64,000 nucleotides of DNA from Muricea muricata (Eukaryota > Cnidaria > Anthozoa > Malacalcyonacea > Plexauridae): positions 6,386,001-6,450,000 of the forward strand of contig OY979719.1 in the NCBI GenBank assembly GCA_963855995.1, in the 5' to 3' direction. Below are positions 1 through 13,422 of this stretch, in pieces; the stretch's first letter is position 1, and each line of letters opens with the position of its first letter. The position numbers and the translations under genes were made by a program. The notes under the pieces are model-generated. The model did not search any database. It saw nothing but the letters and a program-made list of their open reading frames with translations, and was not told the origin of the DNA.

Positions 1-3000
1 CACATGACCAACACGTGAACAAGGGATGATCTCCATGCTTCCATGACACATCCATGTTCGAAAAGAAATTTCTAAAAAAAATTTTTTAAAATTTGCTTAA
101 CAATCATCAAAGATTAATGGTACGCACAACAGACTGACAGGTTGTTTTTAAGTCCCACCGAACAATACAAACACAAAGCTCTGTTGTAGAAATAAAATGC
201 ACCAAAATAACAATACCGATAATCAAAATTGAATAATTTTTTGTAGGCTTGCTCGAAGGATAAAATAATTCGATCAATACTTGAGCACTATAACCAAAAC
301 TTATCCAAAAATAGTTAGAGTTAAATAAGAAAAAAATAAAAAGCGGATTTTAAGTCACGAATCCTACTACCCTTAACAAATAATTTACCCATCGTGCATA
401 CATGCCAAAGCTACTGTACTAGACATTCAGTGAATAACACATACTGTACAATGTTTACGATGTTCTAGGCTTCTAAGTTCTGGGAGTATGTCGAATACAG
501 TGTTCACCATATAGTTTAATTTAGTTATAGAAAGAAAGGAGCACAAATTGACATTAGAAGGCATGCAGTTCCATAATTAACGTTGCTAGTGTATGTAGTG
601 CAGTTAACAGTACACAGTTTACTTTAGTGTTCAGGTAGTAAAAGAACCTACACTTTTTCTGGAGGTCTATTTAAGTACGAGTTTCAAGTACGAGAATATT
701 TCAATGCTTCTTATGCGAATGTAAATTAAGTCTTAAATACGTGAGACCTGTGAATAATCACCATAAAGGCAGGTAGATAGATAAAGATATATAGTTTCAA
801 TAAACATAGTTACATTGCAGTTTTCACTGAATTGCGTAACTTTACAAGTGTTTAATGAAGATTCAATAAAAATGACCTAAGAAATTGAACTTAATTTACA
901 CTATTTATACAATTAAAACTTTAACTATATATACAAATTTAATTATATATTCATTTCTCATCATAAAGCTCAGAACTGCGCATATAATGAAGGAGTTAGC
1001 ATAGCGTTTCGTTTTTGCCGTTGGTATATTAAAGGTTCTACGTTTCCTGAGGGAATATATAGCTTTGTTGTTTCTTTGCGGTAGTAAAGCATGCAATTCA
1101 TTCTTAGAGTTTCCTACTATTGACTTAAACGCGATCATAATGATCAACAACGACCATCGACTTTTGAACTACTTTAAGTTTTCAAGAGATAAACGTATAC
1201 ATTAGACTTGTGTGCTTAATATAGCCAAACCTTGCGCTGTCGACTCACCAAAGTTTTCACCACCCCAAATGTCCATCATCGTATCATATTTTCCTATCTT
1301 TGTAAAGAAAGCTTTATCGATCACAAACAATCCTCCAGCAATCATTGGTGTTCTGAGAAGAGAAAGAAGACTTTTCTCTAAGCACTACTTTAAGAAAGAT
1401 CTATGAGGACGAAACGGAACTTAGTACAACAGACAAGGACTTACTTGATTGGTGCAATTGGAGCATGTCTTCTTTCGATTTTTTGTCGAGCAGTTAATTC
1501 GTCCCACTTAAAATGCAAACTCCAATCAAAACCTTGAACCAAAATATTAAAAGGTAAATATTAAAGATAAATATGAAAAGATAGAGCTGCAGTATCTAAA
1601 CAAACTAACTGAGCCACTGTGTAGGTAGTGAAGTTACAGCGCACGAAAAACATCCGTTCTTCTTTTACTATTTGAAACGATGAAGTGAAAATAGACGTTT
1701 CGAAGATCCTTCAACATGAAGTTAGAAGTGACGACTGACGATGGAACTTTGGTTAAAGCGTAGACTTTCCCTTTATCGTTTGACGTTGTGAAATAACTTA
1801 TACCTTTCGTATACTATTTGAACAAAGAATTAAGAACAACATAAATATTTCACCTCCTCTTATATCAGCTGAAGCCCCAATGTATTTGAAGTTTTGCATG
1901 CTAATCACATCAATGATAGGACAAACAACCCGGGAAGGATTCTATACCAGATTCAAACAGAATATAAAAGGTTGCTGCAAATACAATACATAAATATAAA
2001 CAGAGTGGCGCAAAAAAATGTTTCCCCTTTTTGACGCATTAGTGCGTAACTTAAATTTTGATGTATACCTTAAACATTTATTCAAAATATTAGCCAAGAT
2101 ATAGACGTTTAAACTTGAGCTAGAATTTTTAAAAGAAGCGAAAAATGGCAAAAAATGACGATTATATAGTCGAGGTTGCCTATAGTGGAAATTGCACAAG
2201 AGACATTCGCAGAACATTGAAAACAAAGGGGGGTTTTTGTTATGCAATCTTTAAATGTTTGAAGAGTGAAAAAAGGTATTGTCAAGGGCTTTTAAAGGTG
2301 ACTGTAATAATAATAAAGTTGTGCTGTTTTACCATTTCAACCTAATGCAAATTAATGGACCATTTTTGCTTTAACCAAAAATTGCTACCTTGAGTTTAAA
2401 CGTTATTATCCCAGCTAATATTTTACTGAAATGTTTAAGTTTCAAAATTTAAGTAAGACATAACTGCGTGTAATAAATGTAATTGCAATAAGATGAAATC
2501 TTCCGTTTTTTATCACAACAACACAAGGAGGGGACATTTTTATAGTGGGAAATATTATGGAGGTTTTTACTAAGTTTCTGCTTCCTAAAAAGTGGCCATT
2601 ACAGTATAAGGAGGGTCATACATCAAAGAATTAACCTTACTTCGCCAGGCCACAGTAGCTGTATGTACATACCACTGGTGCTCCACAATATTTGATGTTA
2701 AGACTCAAGTATCAAGGGGTATTGAAGGTTTTGGAAGTTGTGTGGGAGCTACCCCCCTCAATGTCAATCCATAGCCATTACAATATCACTGAAAATTACA
2801 GGAACTACAAACAAATAATTCCTCCCAGTGAAGTGAGGAGCTAAATGCTGCAATAAGGCACACCTGATCTGCGAGGCAGGGATGCTGGAGCCTGAAACCA
2901 AAGGGAAAGAAGGGCCGGGGGGAAAACTTTTGTTGAAAAGCACCGACAAAATTTTAAACAATCCAGGAATTTACAGGGTCTGTTACATTTTTTAAGTTTA

Positions 3001-6000
3001 ACATGAGTCTGATTTTGTCAATCTACAATGCCATTACAGGTTTTGTTATCACTAAGGCATCTTAAAACTAATAACTGTTCAAAAAAGAAAGAGAAAAAGA
3101 ACTCTAGCTCTGCTTTCAGTGTCTTATATAATATTCTTTATACTTAAAGGGCACTATTGCCTTCCTTGCCCCTCCCAGCAAAAAGGGGCAGCTGCCTCTC
3201 CTGCCCCCCAGTTCTGGCATCCCTGCTGCGGGGGAGGGGGGAGGGGGATGCTCCCCTCAAAAATTGAACTTTCTCCAGATACGGGTAGAAATTTCAAATT
3301 TTTGGGTGAGAATTCCCCCCCCCCCATTAAAACCTCCTGCCAATATGATAGGTTTACCTCAACAACTCTTTGCAGTAAAGGTTCAAGCCAACCAACATTG
3401 CATTCACAATGACTGTCTAAGAACGTCAGAACACTCGCTGTTGCTGCATCCGCACCACGGACACGAGACCGAATCAGACCTGATATTAAAAAAAGATTGC
3501 ATTCATAAAATATTGCCCACAATGGTTATATAATTATACCGTATTTAATAAAAGTAAAACAACATTATGTACATTTGTACCTTCTCTTTTTTCATTGCGA
3601 AGCAAACGAACTTTAGGCAGGGAGAGCAACAGGGAACCATCATCCGCTACATGTATGAAGTATGTACAGTCAATCAAAGATAAAAACACATTTTAAAACT
3701 GATTAGTTATGAAACTTACAGTCATTACTAAAGTCATCGATGAGTATAATTTCTCTTATCAACTTTGCTGGACTTCTGTTTAGGATACTAGGTGTGAAAA
3801 TCAGTTAAATGATGATGTTCATTTGCTGAGATAAAAAAAAATGGCTGAATGTTGAACAGATGTAAATTACAGTATGAAGGAGCAGGGTAGGAGGGATCCC
3901 CCAGCACAGGTAGGGGATTGGATTACAATGCCAATACTATATACATACCTTTTCACTGTTCTCAGTAAAGTAGATCTTGCCTCATTATGAAAGGTTATAA
4001 TGACACTTGTTGCTGGCAAGCCACTGGAATACTTCACACTTGTACAACTATAATCAATGTACACTCAGAACATCATACAACATATTCATTATTAATAGTC
4101 TACCGGTAATGGCTAAGGAGTAAGGAATGGTGTGGCACATCCAAGCACAACATAGTTAAATTCCATAGGCTGTTTCAAAAATGTTTGCTGACATTTGTAC
4201 TTTTTTTGCTATACTTATTAGGCTAGATTTATCCCAATTTTATACCTTGCATGTCTTGTGTCTGGAATTGATCTTTCACTCGAAAGTTCATCACTTGCTT
4301 TACGATTAAAACTATTTTCTTCAAAAGGATCTTCATGAATTTTTTTTCCATTTACATATTTTTTTTCATCAAAATTCATATTATTTACACTATTTTCTAC
4401 ATCATTTTGAGACTGAAAAAAAAACAGAAATAAAATTAATACTGTAATTATACATTCCATATTGACAATCACTTCTGATGAGAATATTTTGGAAGTGTGT
4501 GCAAATATTAATGGTTGACATTGCTCACTCTTATCACTGCAATAATTGAAATGGACATTTCTTATACCGTTATGTAAACAATGAGGTCAATTTTAATGCA
4601 GAAAAATTACAAAAAGGTTACATGAAGTTTGTTTGGCTTGACATTCTTCCTTAGCTGATAAATTTCATAATGAATCCCCATTTGATGTCATTATAAGAAA
4701 TGTCTATTAGCCATTACCTTGTATATACTAGATAATTTTAATAACTAACAAAAATGAAATACATGTCCAAAATTCTAATAAGTGCAGGTGTCTGCCAAAT
4801 CTTAAATGATAAATTATATGTATGTTCTGCACATAAAAAAGCTAAGGGGCACTAGTTACAGGAATAGCATGCAACCATGCATAGATGGATACATAAATAG
4901 TTCCGGTTCCAACCAGATTGTATTTTCAGTTCTCATCAAATTCTACTCTGGCTGGATTGGGTTGTCCTAAAAAAGATCCATAACTCACCCACGGGGAATT
5001 TGAGCTGTCTGGAAAGGGCGAGGAAGGGTGATTGTTTAAAAAATGTCTTAAATTTATATAAGATGTCTAGAAGGGGAAAGAGGATATTGTTAATTTCCTC
5101 TGTGGAAAAGGGGGGTGGATCTTTTCTGGAATAACCCACTTTAAAATATTGGTTTTGCCCCCCCCCCTCTTCATATGAAAATCAAACAAGCTGTTTAGGG
5201 TTGGTGAAAACAGGATTGAACAAGGTTTTGCTGGCCACGTTGTTCAATGTTGTCAACAATATTGTTCAGAACTGTCACACCTGATCGCAGGCAAATCTAG
5301 GCTCAACAATATTAATGACAACATCAAGTTCACAATGTTGGCAGGAAAACATTGCATGTTTCATCATTAACCCTGACAGGTTATGTTTTTATGCACACAC
5401 CAAAACTAACCAGAAATTCACATTTTTTTTGTGCCACACAGGCACATGGGGCATAAAAGCTATGAAAGTGGGAACTGGGAGAGTGATCAGGAAAGCCATG
5501 CTCTACAAACGTAAAAACGCACAAGTTGCTACAGACCTGCAAACAAGTTGTAACAAGTCTGTTCACAAGTTGTTGACAAGATGTATTCGCACTGCTTGTT
5601 CCGAATTTGTTAGAACAAGTTTGGAACAAGCTGTTGACAAATTGTAACAAGCTTGATGGGACTATCAGACCTGTTACAAGATTGTTCCAACAAGACTGAT
5701 ATAGCATGATATAACAATATTGTTACAGGCTTGTGTTATCAATCTTGTAACAAACTTGCTACAACAGGATTGTATCAGAGTTGTTAGAACAACCTTGTAA
5801 CAAGTCTGATATTTTCGTCAAGCTTGTTACAAGTTGTCAACAAGTTTGGAACAACTTGTTGACAACTTTGGAACAAGCAGTGCGAACACATCTTGTTGAC
5901 GGCTTGTCTGCAGACTTGTTACAAGTTGTGAGATTTTTACGTGTGTAGTGGTACTGTTGTGCTACCATGTGATGTTTACACTCACTTTGCACACTCTTGG

Positions 6001-6765
6001 CATCCACGATGCAACCCTTGACTACCAGGCTGCAGAGTATGGCAGTTTTCAATGAGATCTGAGGTGAAGAAAGGCCAAAAGTCATAGGTGCGGGTGCGCA
6101 AAACAGTTTCCAAGTTTCCAAGGACCATGAGTGAGTTAAGGGGCAAAAGTTACAAAATACATGTTAATAACAATGAAAATTAGAGCTTTGAGGGCAGATT
6201 GAAGTGTAAAATCTGGAAAAAGGAAGGAGGTGCGCTAATTTTTTTCCTTTAAAAAATCTCGAGGGCACTGTTGACATACTCTGCAGTCTGGCTTGAATAC
6301 CTAGATGGGATGATGTGCTGCATGTATCAATTCCTAGCTTATCTTAAACCTTTGCTGGCATTGCAGACGATTAAACAGGCGTACTCTCAATAAAAGCATT
6401 GTCTACAAACGTCATTGCAGAAAGAGCCTTGTCGTAAATTTATTTTACGCTTGAATCCAGGCACTACATTAAAATTCCAGGCTTATGTACATGTGTCTGT
6501 ATGTATGAACGATTTTTTTAAATTATCATCACACCTATAATTTAGATGCGAATCAATCACGCAGAGTCTCTAATATACAAATCAATGAAGACAGCAGTTT
6601 TTATTAACAAAAGCTATTACAATAAAATATTCTCAAAAAAATTTTGACTCCTACCTTCAGACCAGCTGACATCCCATGTCTAAAACCATCCATAAAATAC
6701 ATTACAGAAAAAAACCAAATCATCAAAAGCAATAGATAAATAAGCCGCCTCCTCCGCCAAATCAT
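1..6765 (-). CDS. GALNT2: GALNT2-like polypeptide N-acetylgalactosaminyltransferase (5' ten coding exons, cut by window edge)
   Basis: This enzyme starts mucin-type O-glycosylation by moving GalNAc from UDP-GalNAc to Ser/Thr in the Golgi. Coding exons in transcript order are 6763-6765 down to 6655, 4412-4246, 4047-3949, 3787-3720, 3646-3581, 3479-3358, 1941-1854, 1532-1445, 1352-1249 and 71-1. All junctions are GT-AG with matching phases and give 328 residues. Residues 1-7 are basic (MIWRRRR) and about 8-24 form a signal-anchor, as expected of a type II Golgi protein. The GT2 catalytic fold begins near residue 104 ([14 protein letters not shown]). The metal-binding DxH motif is DSH at 192-194, and the WGGEN motif of the acceptor side is at about 299-303. 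Sequence such as [20 protein letters not shown] and CPIIDVI places it in the GALNT2/14/16 subfamily rather than GALNT1 or GALNT7. The end of the catalytic domain and the C-terminal ricin-type lectin domain lie outside the window. The exact paralogue is inferred. Confidence 0.93.
5203..5354. repeat. TGTTCAA-rich foldback, diverged copy (same family as 21592 and 50548)
   Basis: Left arm GAAAACAGGATTGAACAAGG and the later run of AACAATATT / ACAATGTTGGCAGG match the arms of the elements at 21592-21806 and 50548-50738. It lies in intron 1 of the GALNT2-like gene. Confidence 0.6.
5504..5947. repeat. AACAAGTTGT-rich foldback element, copy 1 (444 bp)
   Basis: It begins TACAAACGTAAAAACGCAC and ends with GATTTTTACGTGTGTA, an inverted terminal repeat around CACACGTAAAAA. 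The inside is built from permuted AACAAGTTGTAACAAG words on both strands. It is almost identical to 33167-33612. The 108-110 codon ORFs inside it are by-products of the repeat. It lies in intron 1 of the GALNT2-like gene. Confidence 0.85.
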
Positions 6766-7146
6766 TTTCGGCTTTTAGATAAAGCAAATATTGTTAAATT
6801 CATTAAAAATTAAAAAGAATTTACAGGCATCATGACTCTATGTTCTGTACAGCTTTCTCCTATAAGCACGACGCGTGGAATACTAAAAAAGCACGCGAGA
6901 GACACACGCAGTCAATTTCAGGTCGAACCATATTATATTACATAACAAAATAATACAAAACACTAATATTTATCTAATATCGTTTCAGTGACTAGTGGAA
7001 CAGCCTAAATAAGTTAAAGGGTTAGGATGAGGGCTGTATGCGAACAATGATATTGATCTGACTTTGGGGTCTAATACTGTCATTTATGCAGTCAACCTCA
7101 ACTGTATTGGCACTTATAATGCCCTGAGCAATAGACCATACCCATA

Positions 7147-7357
7147 ATGATGTCATTTAGTAGTTAAGCATGTAAAACTATTTGAATATGCCAAAATAAT
7201 TGAATGGTTTAAGTAACAAAAAGATTATTCGTGAAATAAATAAGTTAAATTATTTGTTTCATTTAATGTCCTGGACAAATAAGGACCTAAAAAATTTAAC
7301 AATATTGCCATATTTATTTAAAAATATTTTACTCGCTTAACTACTAAATGACGTCAT
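7147..7357. repeat. Foldback repeat, about 210 bp
   Basis: GATGTCATTTAGTAGTTAAG at the left is answered by CTTAACTACTAAATGACGTC at the right, so the ends form inverted repeats around an AT-rich centre. Confidence 0.7.
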
Positions 7358-7539
7358 ATGAACCAATTACATGAGTGATATATGTAGACAGTTCTTTAGG
7401 GATGCAGTTAGATTATAATTTACATTTTAGAATGTTAAGTAAAATTTACTCAAGAAAAATAAAAATATACCCATGCTATACACAGGTGAATATATTAGGT
7501 ATGTTTTAAGCAGAAGCTTTAGACCACATGAGCATTTTC

Positions 7540-7642
7540 TAAAAGGATAAGTTTATCTTAAGAAAATCTGGGTAATTTAAATACTTTTTGGAAAAAGATA
7601 AGTTTCTCTTTAGAAAATCTCTGTAACTTAAATACTTTCTTC
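7540..7642. repeat. Imperfect tandem duplication, about 52 bp x 2
   Basis: AAAGGATAAGTTTATCTTAA... and AAAAGATAAGTTTCTCTTTA... are followed by the same GAAAATCT and TAAATACTTT words in order. Confidence 0.6.
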
Positions 7643-7956
7643 TTATATTGCATGCATTCACATTCAGGGGTGTAGCCAGGGGGAAGGAGATGAAAGAATG
7701 GGGCGGGGTTAGACAACACTCAAGAAAAATTGAAAATTCTATGGCTTCTGAAATGCAATTCCCCAGCATCCTGAAGGAATTTGGGCAGGAAAAAAACATA
7801 GGAATTAAATCCATAGTTTTCTGCAAGTTTTCTTGTAGTGTCATCTCCCTTCACCTTAAACTCCCCTCAGCTTTTTATCCAGATTTGAATGGATCATCAA
7901 ATGATTGGGGGGGGGGAGGGCAACAACCCCCCCCCCTTGAATATGCCCTGTTCACA

Positions 7957-10900
7957 TTAATGATGATGTGTTGCTGTCAAAATTAATGGAAATATAATTC
8001 CAATAACTAAAGGAAGCAAATCACTTTTCTTCTGATGTTCATGTGCATTTCCATCAGTGGCACTGTCCACAGAAGATGCTGAGCTGTGACCCATGTTTGT
8101 TGTCTCGGGTAAAACATGAACAGTTGCTACATAAAGAAATGTTCCTGCAGAGAACAACATTGCAACCCCTGTTCCATTTACACTGGAAAATAATTCTTTG
8201 CCACTCTGAAATTAAAACACCGCTGGTTACAGATTTTTAAAGAAAAACAACCCATTCCATTTATATTTACGGGGAGAAAGTTAAAGGTTGCAGACATGTC
8301 AAGGTTGCAAAATTAAAATGCGTGACACTCCCCCCGATGAACTTCAAAATCCCCTTTAAATCTACTTTACCAAGATTTTAAAAAATTATTTTGTGTGCGT
8401 GAAAGAATATTGTGGAAAAAAGTGCGTGACAATCACGCCAAATGCGTGACACTTGACATGTCTGCTATGGTTACCTGTAAATATTGGCACACCGGCGTCA
8501 TATTACCTTTTGCACACAGTGTCAATGAGTTATTGTTAGTACTATTATTTGGGTTACATGGCATGAAAAGTGGGACGTCGTAAAATGATAAAAATGCATA
8601 ACTTTTGCATCATTTTAATGATGCGTGCGGGACAGCGGGAACAAAAGCAGAATGCGTAACTCTCACACAAAATGCGGGAAACTTGGCAGGTCTGAGGTTG
8701 TTTGATGGTAAGCAGCTATTAAATTATATGTGCTGCACTTTAGGTAAAAACTGTTTTCATTGTCAGACTTTTGTAATTATAATCTCAACTATAATTCTCC
8801 ATGTTCTTAACCTTTACCATAACGTTAATTTAAGTCTTAGTCCTAACTCTAATCTTAACATTTACCCTCATCATAAACCATTAGTCATAACCCCAATGTT
8901 AAGCCAAGTCCATCCTATATAGTACCCTCATCCCAAGTCAACCCATAAGACTGAAACATCAGGAAATAAACTTATAAGCAGTGCAGTGGCGTAGCCAGCG
9001 TTGATAATTGGAGGGGCGAATATTCATGTATCATGTTTTGCATCATTAATTTCTTTTGAAATCGATTGTTTATAAGGTCTGTGAACACAAATATATGAAT
9101 ATTCGCCCCTCCAATTATCGAAGCTGGCTACGCCACTGAAGCAGTGATATTTCAATGTGTGTTACCTACCTGGCTCAGACATATGTATGTAAAAATTGCT
9201 AAAACTGGTGCAGCCATTGAAAATATAAACAAATGTTTTCTAATTCTATTCCTCAGCATTCCCTAAAGAGAAACATATAAATTGAATTATGGCTGAGTAG
9301 GATATTTTAGTTCAGTATAATATCGAAATCTTGGTTGTGCTAAGCTGCTACAGTTTTGAACATGTTATAAATGCAATTATTTCCCACAACTTGCCTGCTG
9401 TAATAAAAACGTTGTGAGACCAAATGCTGCCGGAGCTTTATGCAACATAATTGCAAGAAAAACTATTATTTCGACTTCAGGTTTAGATGACACTGCAGCC
9501 GCACCCATTGCAATACCATCAGCTAGATAAAGTACATTCAAAAGTATCGATGGGTTTCATATATATCCCTGTAGGGGATATATATGAAACCCCACATGTA
9601 TACTAACAATGTATATTAACAATATGCATAAAATCACACACTCAGACAGCAACAACATGCAGCAACATTGGTCAGCAGTTCCTAGAGGAAAGGAGTCAAT
9701 GAAAGAAGCAGACAACACAGGAAGAAATGAAATATGTGTTACCCACACAATGCAAAATTCCCATAAGATTGGTTGAAATCAGTGTGAACATCAATCAAAT
9801 GTGATATGTAATAACAGAAATCCCTTTCTTTAAGAGACTGCTTGACATATTTTCTCATATTACCTACCTAATTTTTGGACACAGATGGACACATCAATTT
9901 TGATGCTTGGACACAGATGGACACATCAATTTTGATGCATGGGAATTTTGCGTTATGTGGGCAGCGCATATTTTCTTCCTGAGTCGACTGCAGTCCCTCC
10001 TGTCATCAACTCATTTTCTCTAGGGACTGCTCACAGTCTAATTAGCACTGTGCTCTCCAAAACAACCATATGCCCAGAGTCTCATATGTCTATGCAGTTA
10101 AGGTTGACCCTCACCAAGAGTCACTGCATAATGGCCTAGTAAAACTCACGAATAGATGGAAATACAAGTAAAATGATTCCATTGGTTAATAATTTGAACA
10201 AAATACATTTGATACAGACCTGCTGCATGAACAACCAATCCAACTGTAGCTGTAAAATTTCCACGATTCTGTCTCCCATTACTCTCTATGTCTGCAGTAA
10301 AGGTTTACAATAACAAATAAGTCAAAAATTAAACACAAGTTGCATGATATATGACAATTATAATGAATTACCAGGTGAATGTGAATGGCCTCCAAAGCAA
10401 CGATCAACCAACAACATAAAGACAAAACCGAGACAAAGTGAAATTCCAATAAATGCATGAGGCTCCACCTCAGGCATTGTAAGGTTTGTTAAAAATCCTG
10501 TAGAACCTGTCTGGGCTTTTGCTGTTGGTGTTCCTCCATGCTCATGGTGATGTTCATGATCTGAAAGGAAAGTCCCTCAAGTATTTTACATCTTCATTGA
10601 TATAATGACACAATTTAAGAATTATTTGAAAACCTTATGAGCTGCAAACAAAGTATACTGTAGTTCCTAAATTAGTGGCCTTAAGGGGTGCTTACTTTCG
10701 ATGGGGCACATGCTTTTAAGGCGTGCCTACTATCGAGTTGTTATTTTCAGCCAAGTTTAAATTCATCCTAGAGTATTTATGGCATACTATCCATCAATTA
10801 TATGGTTTAGAGCATTTGTATGATTACACAACTTAGGGAGGAAGGTGCCTACTTAATTTCTCTAGCAAATTTTGAAAAAGGCATTTACTTTTGAGGGGCA

Positions 10901-13349
10901 GACTCCATGGTACCAACATATATTTAAATGAATTTATTATACATGGTAGACAATAAAATACTGCAAATACACAACAAGATGTTTTCCACACATCAATCAC
11001 ATTATTTTGTGTTTTTAATATGGTAATGTAGAAGTCTTGAATAAATTTTCATTTCAGTTTGTTATTTTTCAAAGAAAATGTACGTGTTTGTGTCGGAAAA
11101 AAAGAAGTACTACAAGAAAACATTAAAATGATGTAGAAAATGCATAAATGCAATAAGCATAATGCAATTAAGTGCTAAAAATTAAGTTAGAGTTAAATAC
11201 CAAGAAGGAGGGATGTATGTCATTTAACTAACTTAATTTATTTTTGAAGAGGTTTTCTAATAGAGTCTTTTGACTTTAAACAATTTAAGTCGAGATTTGT
11301 CGAGATTTTTCCACAACTTTGATCAAATTATTTATTCAAGGTAAATAACCTATATATAACCCGCGGTACATCAAAGAAAACCGACTCGAAATAAATTAAT
11401 AAATAATACTGACCAGCTTTTTAAACTGTTTACAATAACTATACAATAAAACTAACACTACATCATGGCAGTTTAAAGGTAGGTGGAAACATAATGTCTT
11501 CATACTGCTGTCTAATATCTACAGTATACTCAGCATATACAGTACATACGATGTCCACCTTCTTCATACAATGCATGAACTCCCTCGGGTATAATAACAG
11601 CAAGCGCTGTGCCAACCAGTAAACCAGAACCAAGGACCGTTACCATGTGAAGCTTTGACTAAAATAAAAACATAATCAGTTAAACACCACAGTCCACAGC
11701 CAGAATACTTCTTTAGGTTTCTTATTTTTTCCTTGAGATTCATCCAATTTGCCTATCATATAAATACCCCACCTCAAACCTCATGAATTCATTAATTATA
11801 GAGGCTCAGCATTGTAGCTTGCCTGTACAATTGAAGAAATATTTTATATGTACTGTACAGCACCACAGTACCGGTTTTATACAATAATCAAGAGCTCATT
11901 CTAGCTTTTCATTAGTCAAGAACCATGATCTATTAGAGGTAAGGCTGATGTTATTTTTGTCACAACCATTTCAGAATTATCAACAGGTAATGGCATGCTT
12001 AATGTTTTGTATAGATCATGACCACATCAAATGTTGTGCCAAAGTCTTTTCATTGCACTGCTACAGTGGTGGCGATAGAAGTGTTCTGAAAATATTTGAC
12101 CAACTCATTTGCTCAAGTTTAACAGTTCCTCTGATCAGTTCCTCCCATAATTCCCCAAATTTTAAAAAGTTCAATAAAATGTTTAAAACTTCCTGTTTAT
12201 TGACCATAATGACCACTCAAAATGATCACTAATAAGATATAGCATTCTGATTGGTCAATTAACAGAAAGTTGTGAACCCTTTAAGGAACTTCTTCAAAAT
12301 TTTGAGGAATTGATAAGAGGAACTGCTAAAATTGAGCAAATGAATTTGTCAAATATTTTCATAATGCTTCTATTGCCACAACCTTAAGCATATTTTAACA
12401 AACATTTTTATTTTATTAAACTTTTTATTGCTGGTATATAAAACAAATGGATAACATTTTGCCACTTTCTGCTCAGTTAAAGATACACAGTAAACATCAC
12501 TTGGTAAGAACATCAGTGACATCATTTTGTTTTTACCGTGTTATGACGTCATACCATGTATCTATAACTGAACAGACACTCGCAAAATGTTATTTATTTG
12601 TCAAATATCAAAGCCAAATTTGGGGGAAAATGTAAGAGGAGGTGACGAGATTTTTAGGGTAGGTGCTACAATGATACAATTTTACTGTGCTACAATTTTA
12701 AGTCGACAAATGGTAGAAACTAAAAGAAGAAAATACTTTACTTTTATACATTTTATACAGTATAATCATGTCTGCTTGTCCAGTAATACGAAATATCAAA
12801 CAATAAACACTAATATTTTGCTAAAGCAGACAATTATTAGGGGAGGTGCAAAAATTATTGGGGGAAGTGCTGAGAATTTTAGAAAAAAATCCAGCCTTGT
12901 CAAATATACCTTTATCAAAGTTGGCTGTCAACAAGCTCTCATATGACCTATGCATGGATCAATATTTTTGCTTGCTTAATAACCATTCTCCCCCTCCCCA
13001 GGCAAGCCCGGGCCCACTGCAGCAAATATGGCATCAGCATTAGCTACAGCACTTACTTGTTGATAGTGGCTGATTGCCACACGTAGTTAATTAAAATATT
13101 GATACATGGTATTTTTCTAAGTCAAAAAATGAACAGTACTTTTACTAGTTTCTCATGTTACGCTTATTGTTTCACAGCTGTGTAATTATTACAAAATAAA
13201 CACAAAAGCATCAAAGAAAACAATCATAACAGAATCTGTGACGATATACCCACCTCTGATAAAGTTAGGGACAGAGGTAACATTCCAGCCACATAACATC
13301 CCGTTAGCATCGCAAACGAAAGGGCCAGGATACCCGTAAAGTGCTCCAT
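7957..13349 (-). CDS. SLC39A9: Zinc transporter ZIP9 (SLC39A9), complete, 7 exons
   Basis: ZIP9 moves zinc from the Golgi lumen or outside into the cytosol. In vertebrates it is also reported as a membrane androgen receptor. Exons in transcript order are 13349-13254, 11658-11559, 10560-10372, 10291-10220, 9522-9395, 9262-9170 and 8205-7957. They join in frame to 308 aa, against about 307 in human ZIP9. The protein starts [14 protein letters not shown] with the first membrane helix at once. A His-rich loop ([10 protein letters not shown]) lies near residue 66, between helices. The zinc-site helices carry HAAADG (H150-D154) and [11 protein letters not shown] (H180), both matching ZIP9 exactly. 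The last exon holds [20 protein letters not shown] and a short His-rich tail ending HHH. The intron after exon 5 uses a GC donor (CAG|GCAAGT). Its start ATG lies only 73 bp from a possible divergent gene. Confidence 0.95.
8290..8465. repeat. Inverted-repeat element in SLC39A9 intron 6
   Basis: It opens GCAGACATGTCAAG and closes CTTGACATGTCTGC. GCGTGACAC words recur inside it, and related AATGCGGGAAACTTGGCAGG sequence follows to about 8700. Confidence 0.65.
8984..9138. repeat. Foldback with CAGTGGCGTAGCCAGC termini, 155 bp
   Basis: CAGTGGCGTAGCCAGC at the left mirrors GCTGGCTACGCCACTG at the right. A second inner pair (ATAATTGGAGGGGCGAATAT and its complement) makes a long hairpin. It sits in SLC39A9 intron 6. 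Confidence 0.85.
9875..9938. repeat. Perfect 32-bp tandem duplication
   Basis: Two identical 32-base units (each beginning TTGGACACAGATGGACAC) lie head to tail in SLC39A9 intron 4. Confidence 0.9.
10655..10908. repeat. CTTACTTTCGA repeat family, copy 1
   Basis: Shares with 21335-21580 the order: CTTAAGGGG.GCTTACTTTCGA, GAGTTGTTAT, CTAGAGTAT, GGCATACT-like, then TGAAAAAGGC..TTACT. It lies in SLC39A9 intron 2. Confidence 0.75.
12069..12379. repeat. Foldback, 311 bp, in SLC39A9 intron 1
   Basis: Left arm GTGGCGATAGAAG...CAACTCATTTGCTCAA...AGTTCCTC mirrors right arm GAGGAA...TTGAGCAAATGAATTTG...CTTCTATTGCCAC. The arms are about 75 bp with some mismatch. Confidence 0.8.
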
Positions 13350-13422
13350 TACTTTACGGTACAGTTTTTGCTACGGTTCATGAAGTACGAAAATTATCAA
13401 AATCACTAATTTTCGTCTTACG
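13350..13422. promoter_or_regulatory. Putative bidirectional promoter, SLC39A9 / 13423 gene
   Basis: Only 73 bp separate the SLC39A9 start codon (minus) from the first in-frame ATG of the plus-strand candidate gene. Any promoter here must be shared or overlap both 5' UTRs. I see no clear TATA box. This is inferred from spacing alone and depends on the plus-strand gene being real. Confidence 0.3.

Larger units (their letters stand above)
6766..7956. other. Intergenic region between GALNT2-like 5' end and SLC39A9 3' end
   Basis: This stretch has no supportable gene. The first 100-200 bases should hold the GALNT2-like promoter and 5' UTR. It also contains a foldback at 7147-7357, an imperfect tandem duplication of about 52 bp at 7540-7642, and a G/C-tract element at about 7662-7950 that opens with the GGGGTGTAGCCAGG type of terminus. 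The SLC39A9 3' UTR must lie in the right part. ORFs of about 100 codons around 7539-7986 run through the repeat and are not credible. Confidence 0.6.

Noticed and set aside
2764-2961. 65-codon minus-strand ORF inside the GALNT2-like gene
   Set aside because: It lies in an intron between two homologous exons and matches nothing in the GALNT family.
5315-5707. ORFs of 108-110 codons on both strands, one recurring at 33083-33370
   Set aside because: They lie in the AACAAGTTGT foldback. The shared protein is only the repeat read in one frame.
12587-13043. Overlapping plus-strand ORFs of 119 and 65 codons
   Set aside because: They lie in SLC39A9 intron 1 and have no recognisable protein features.
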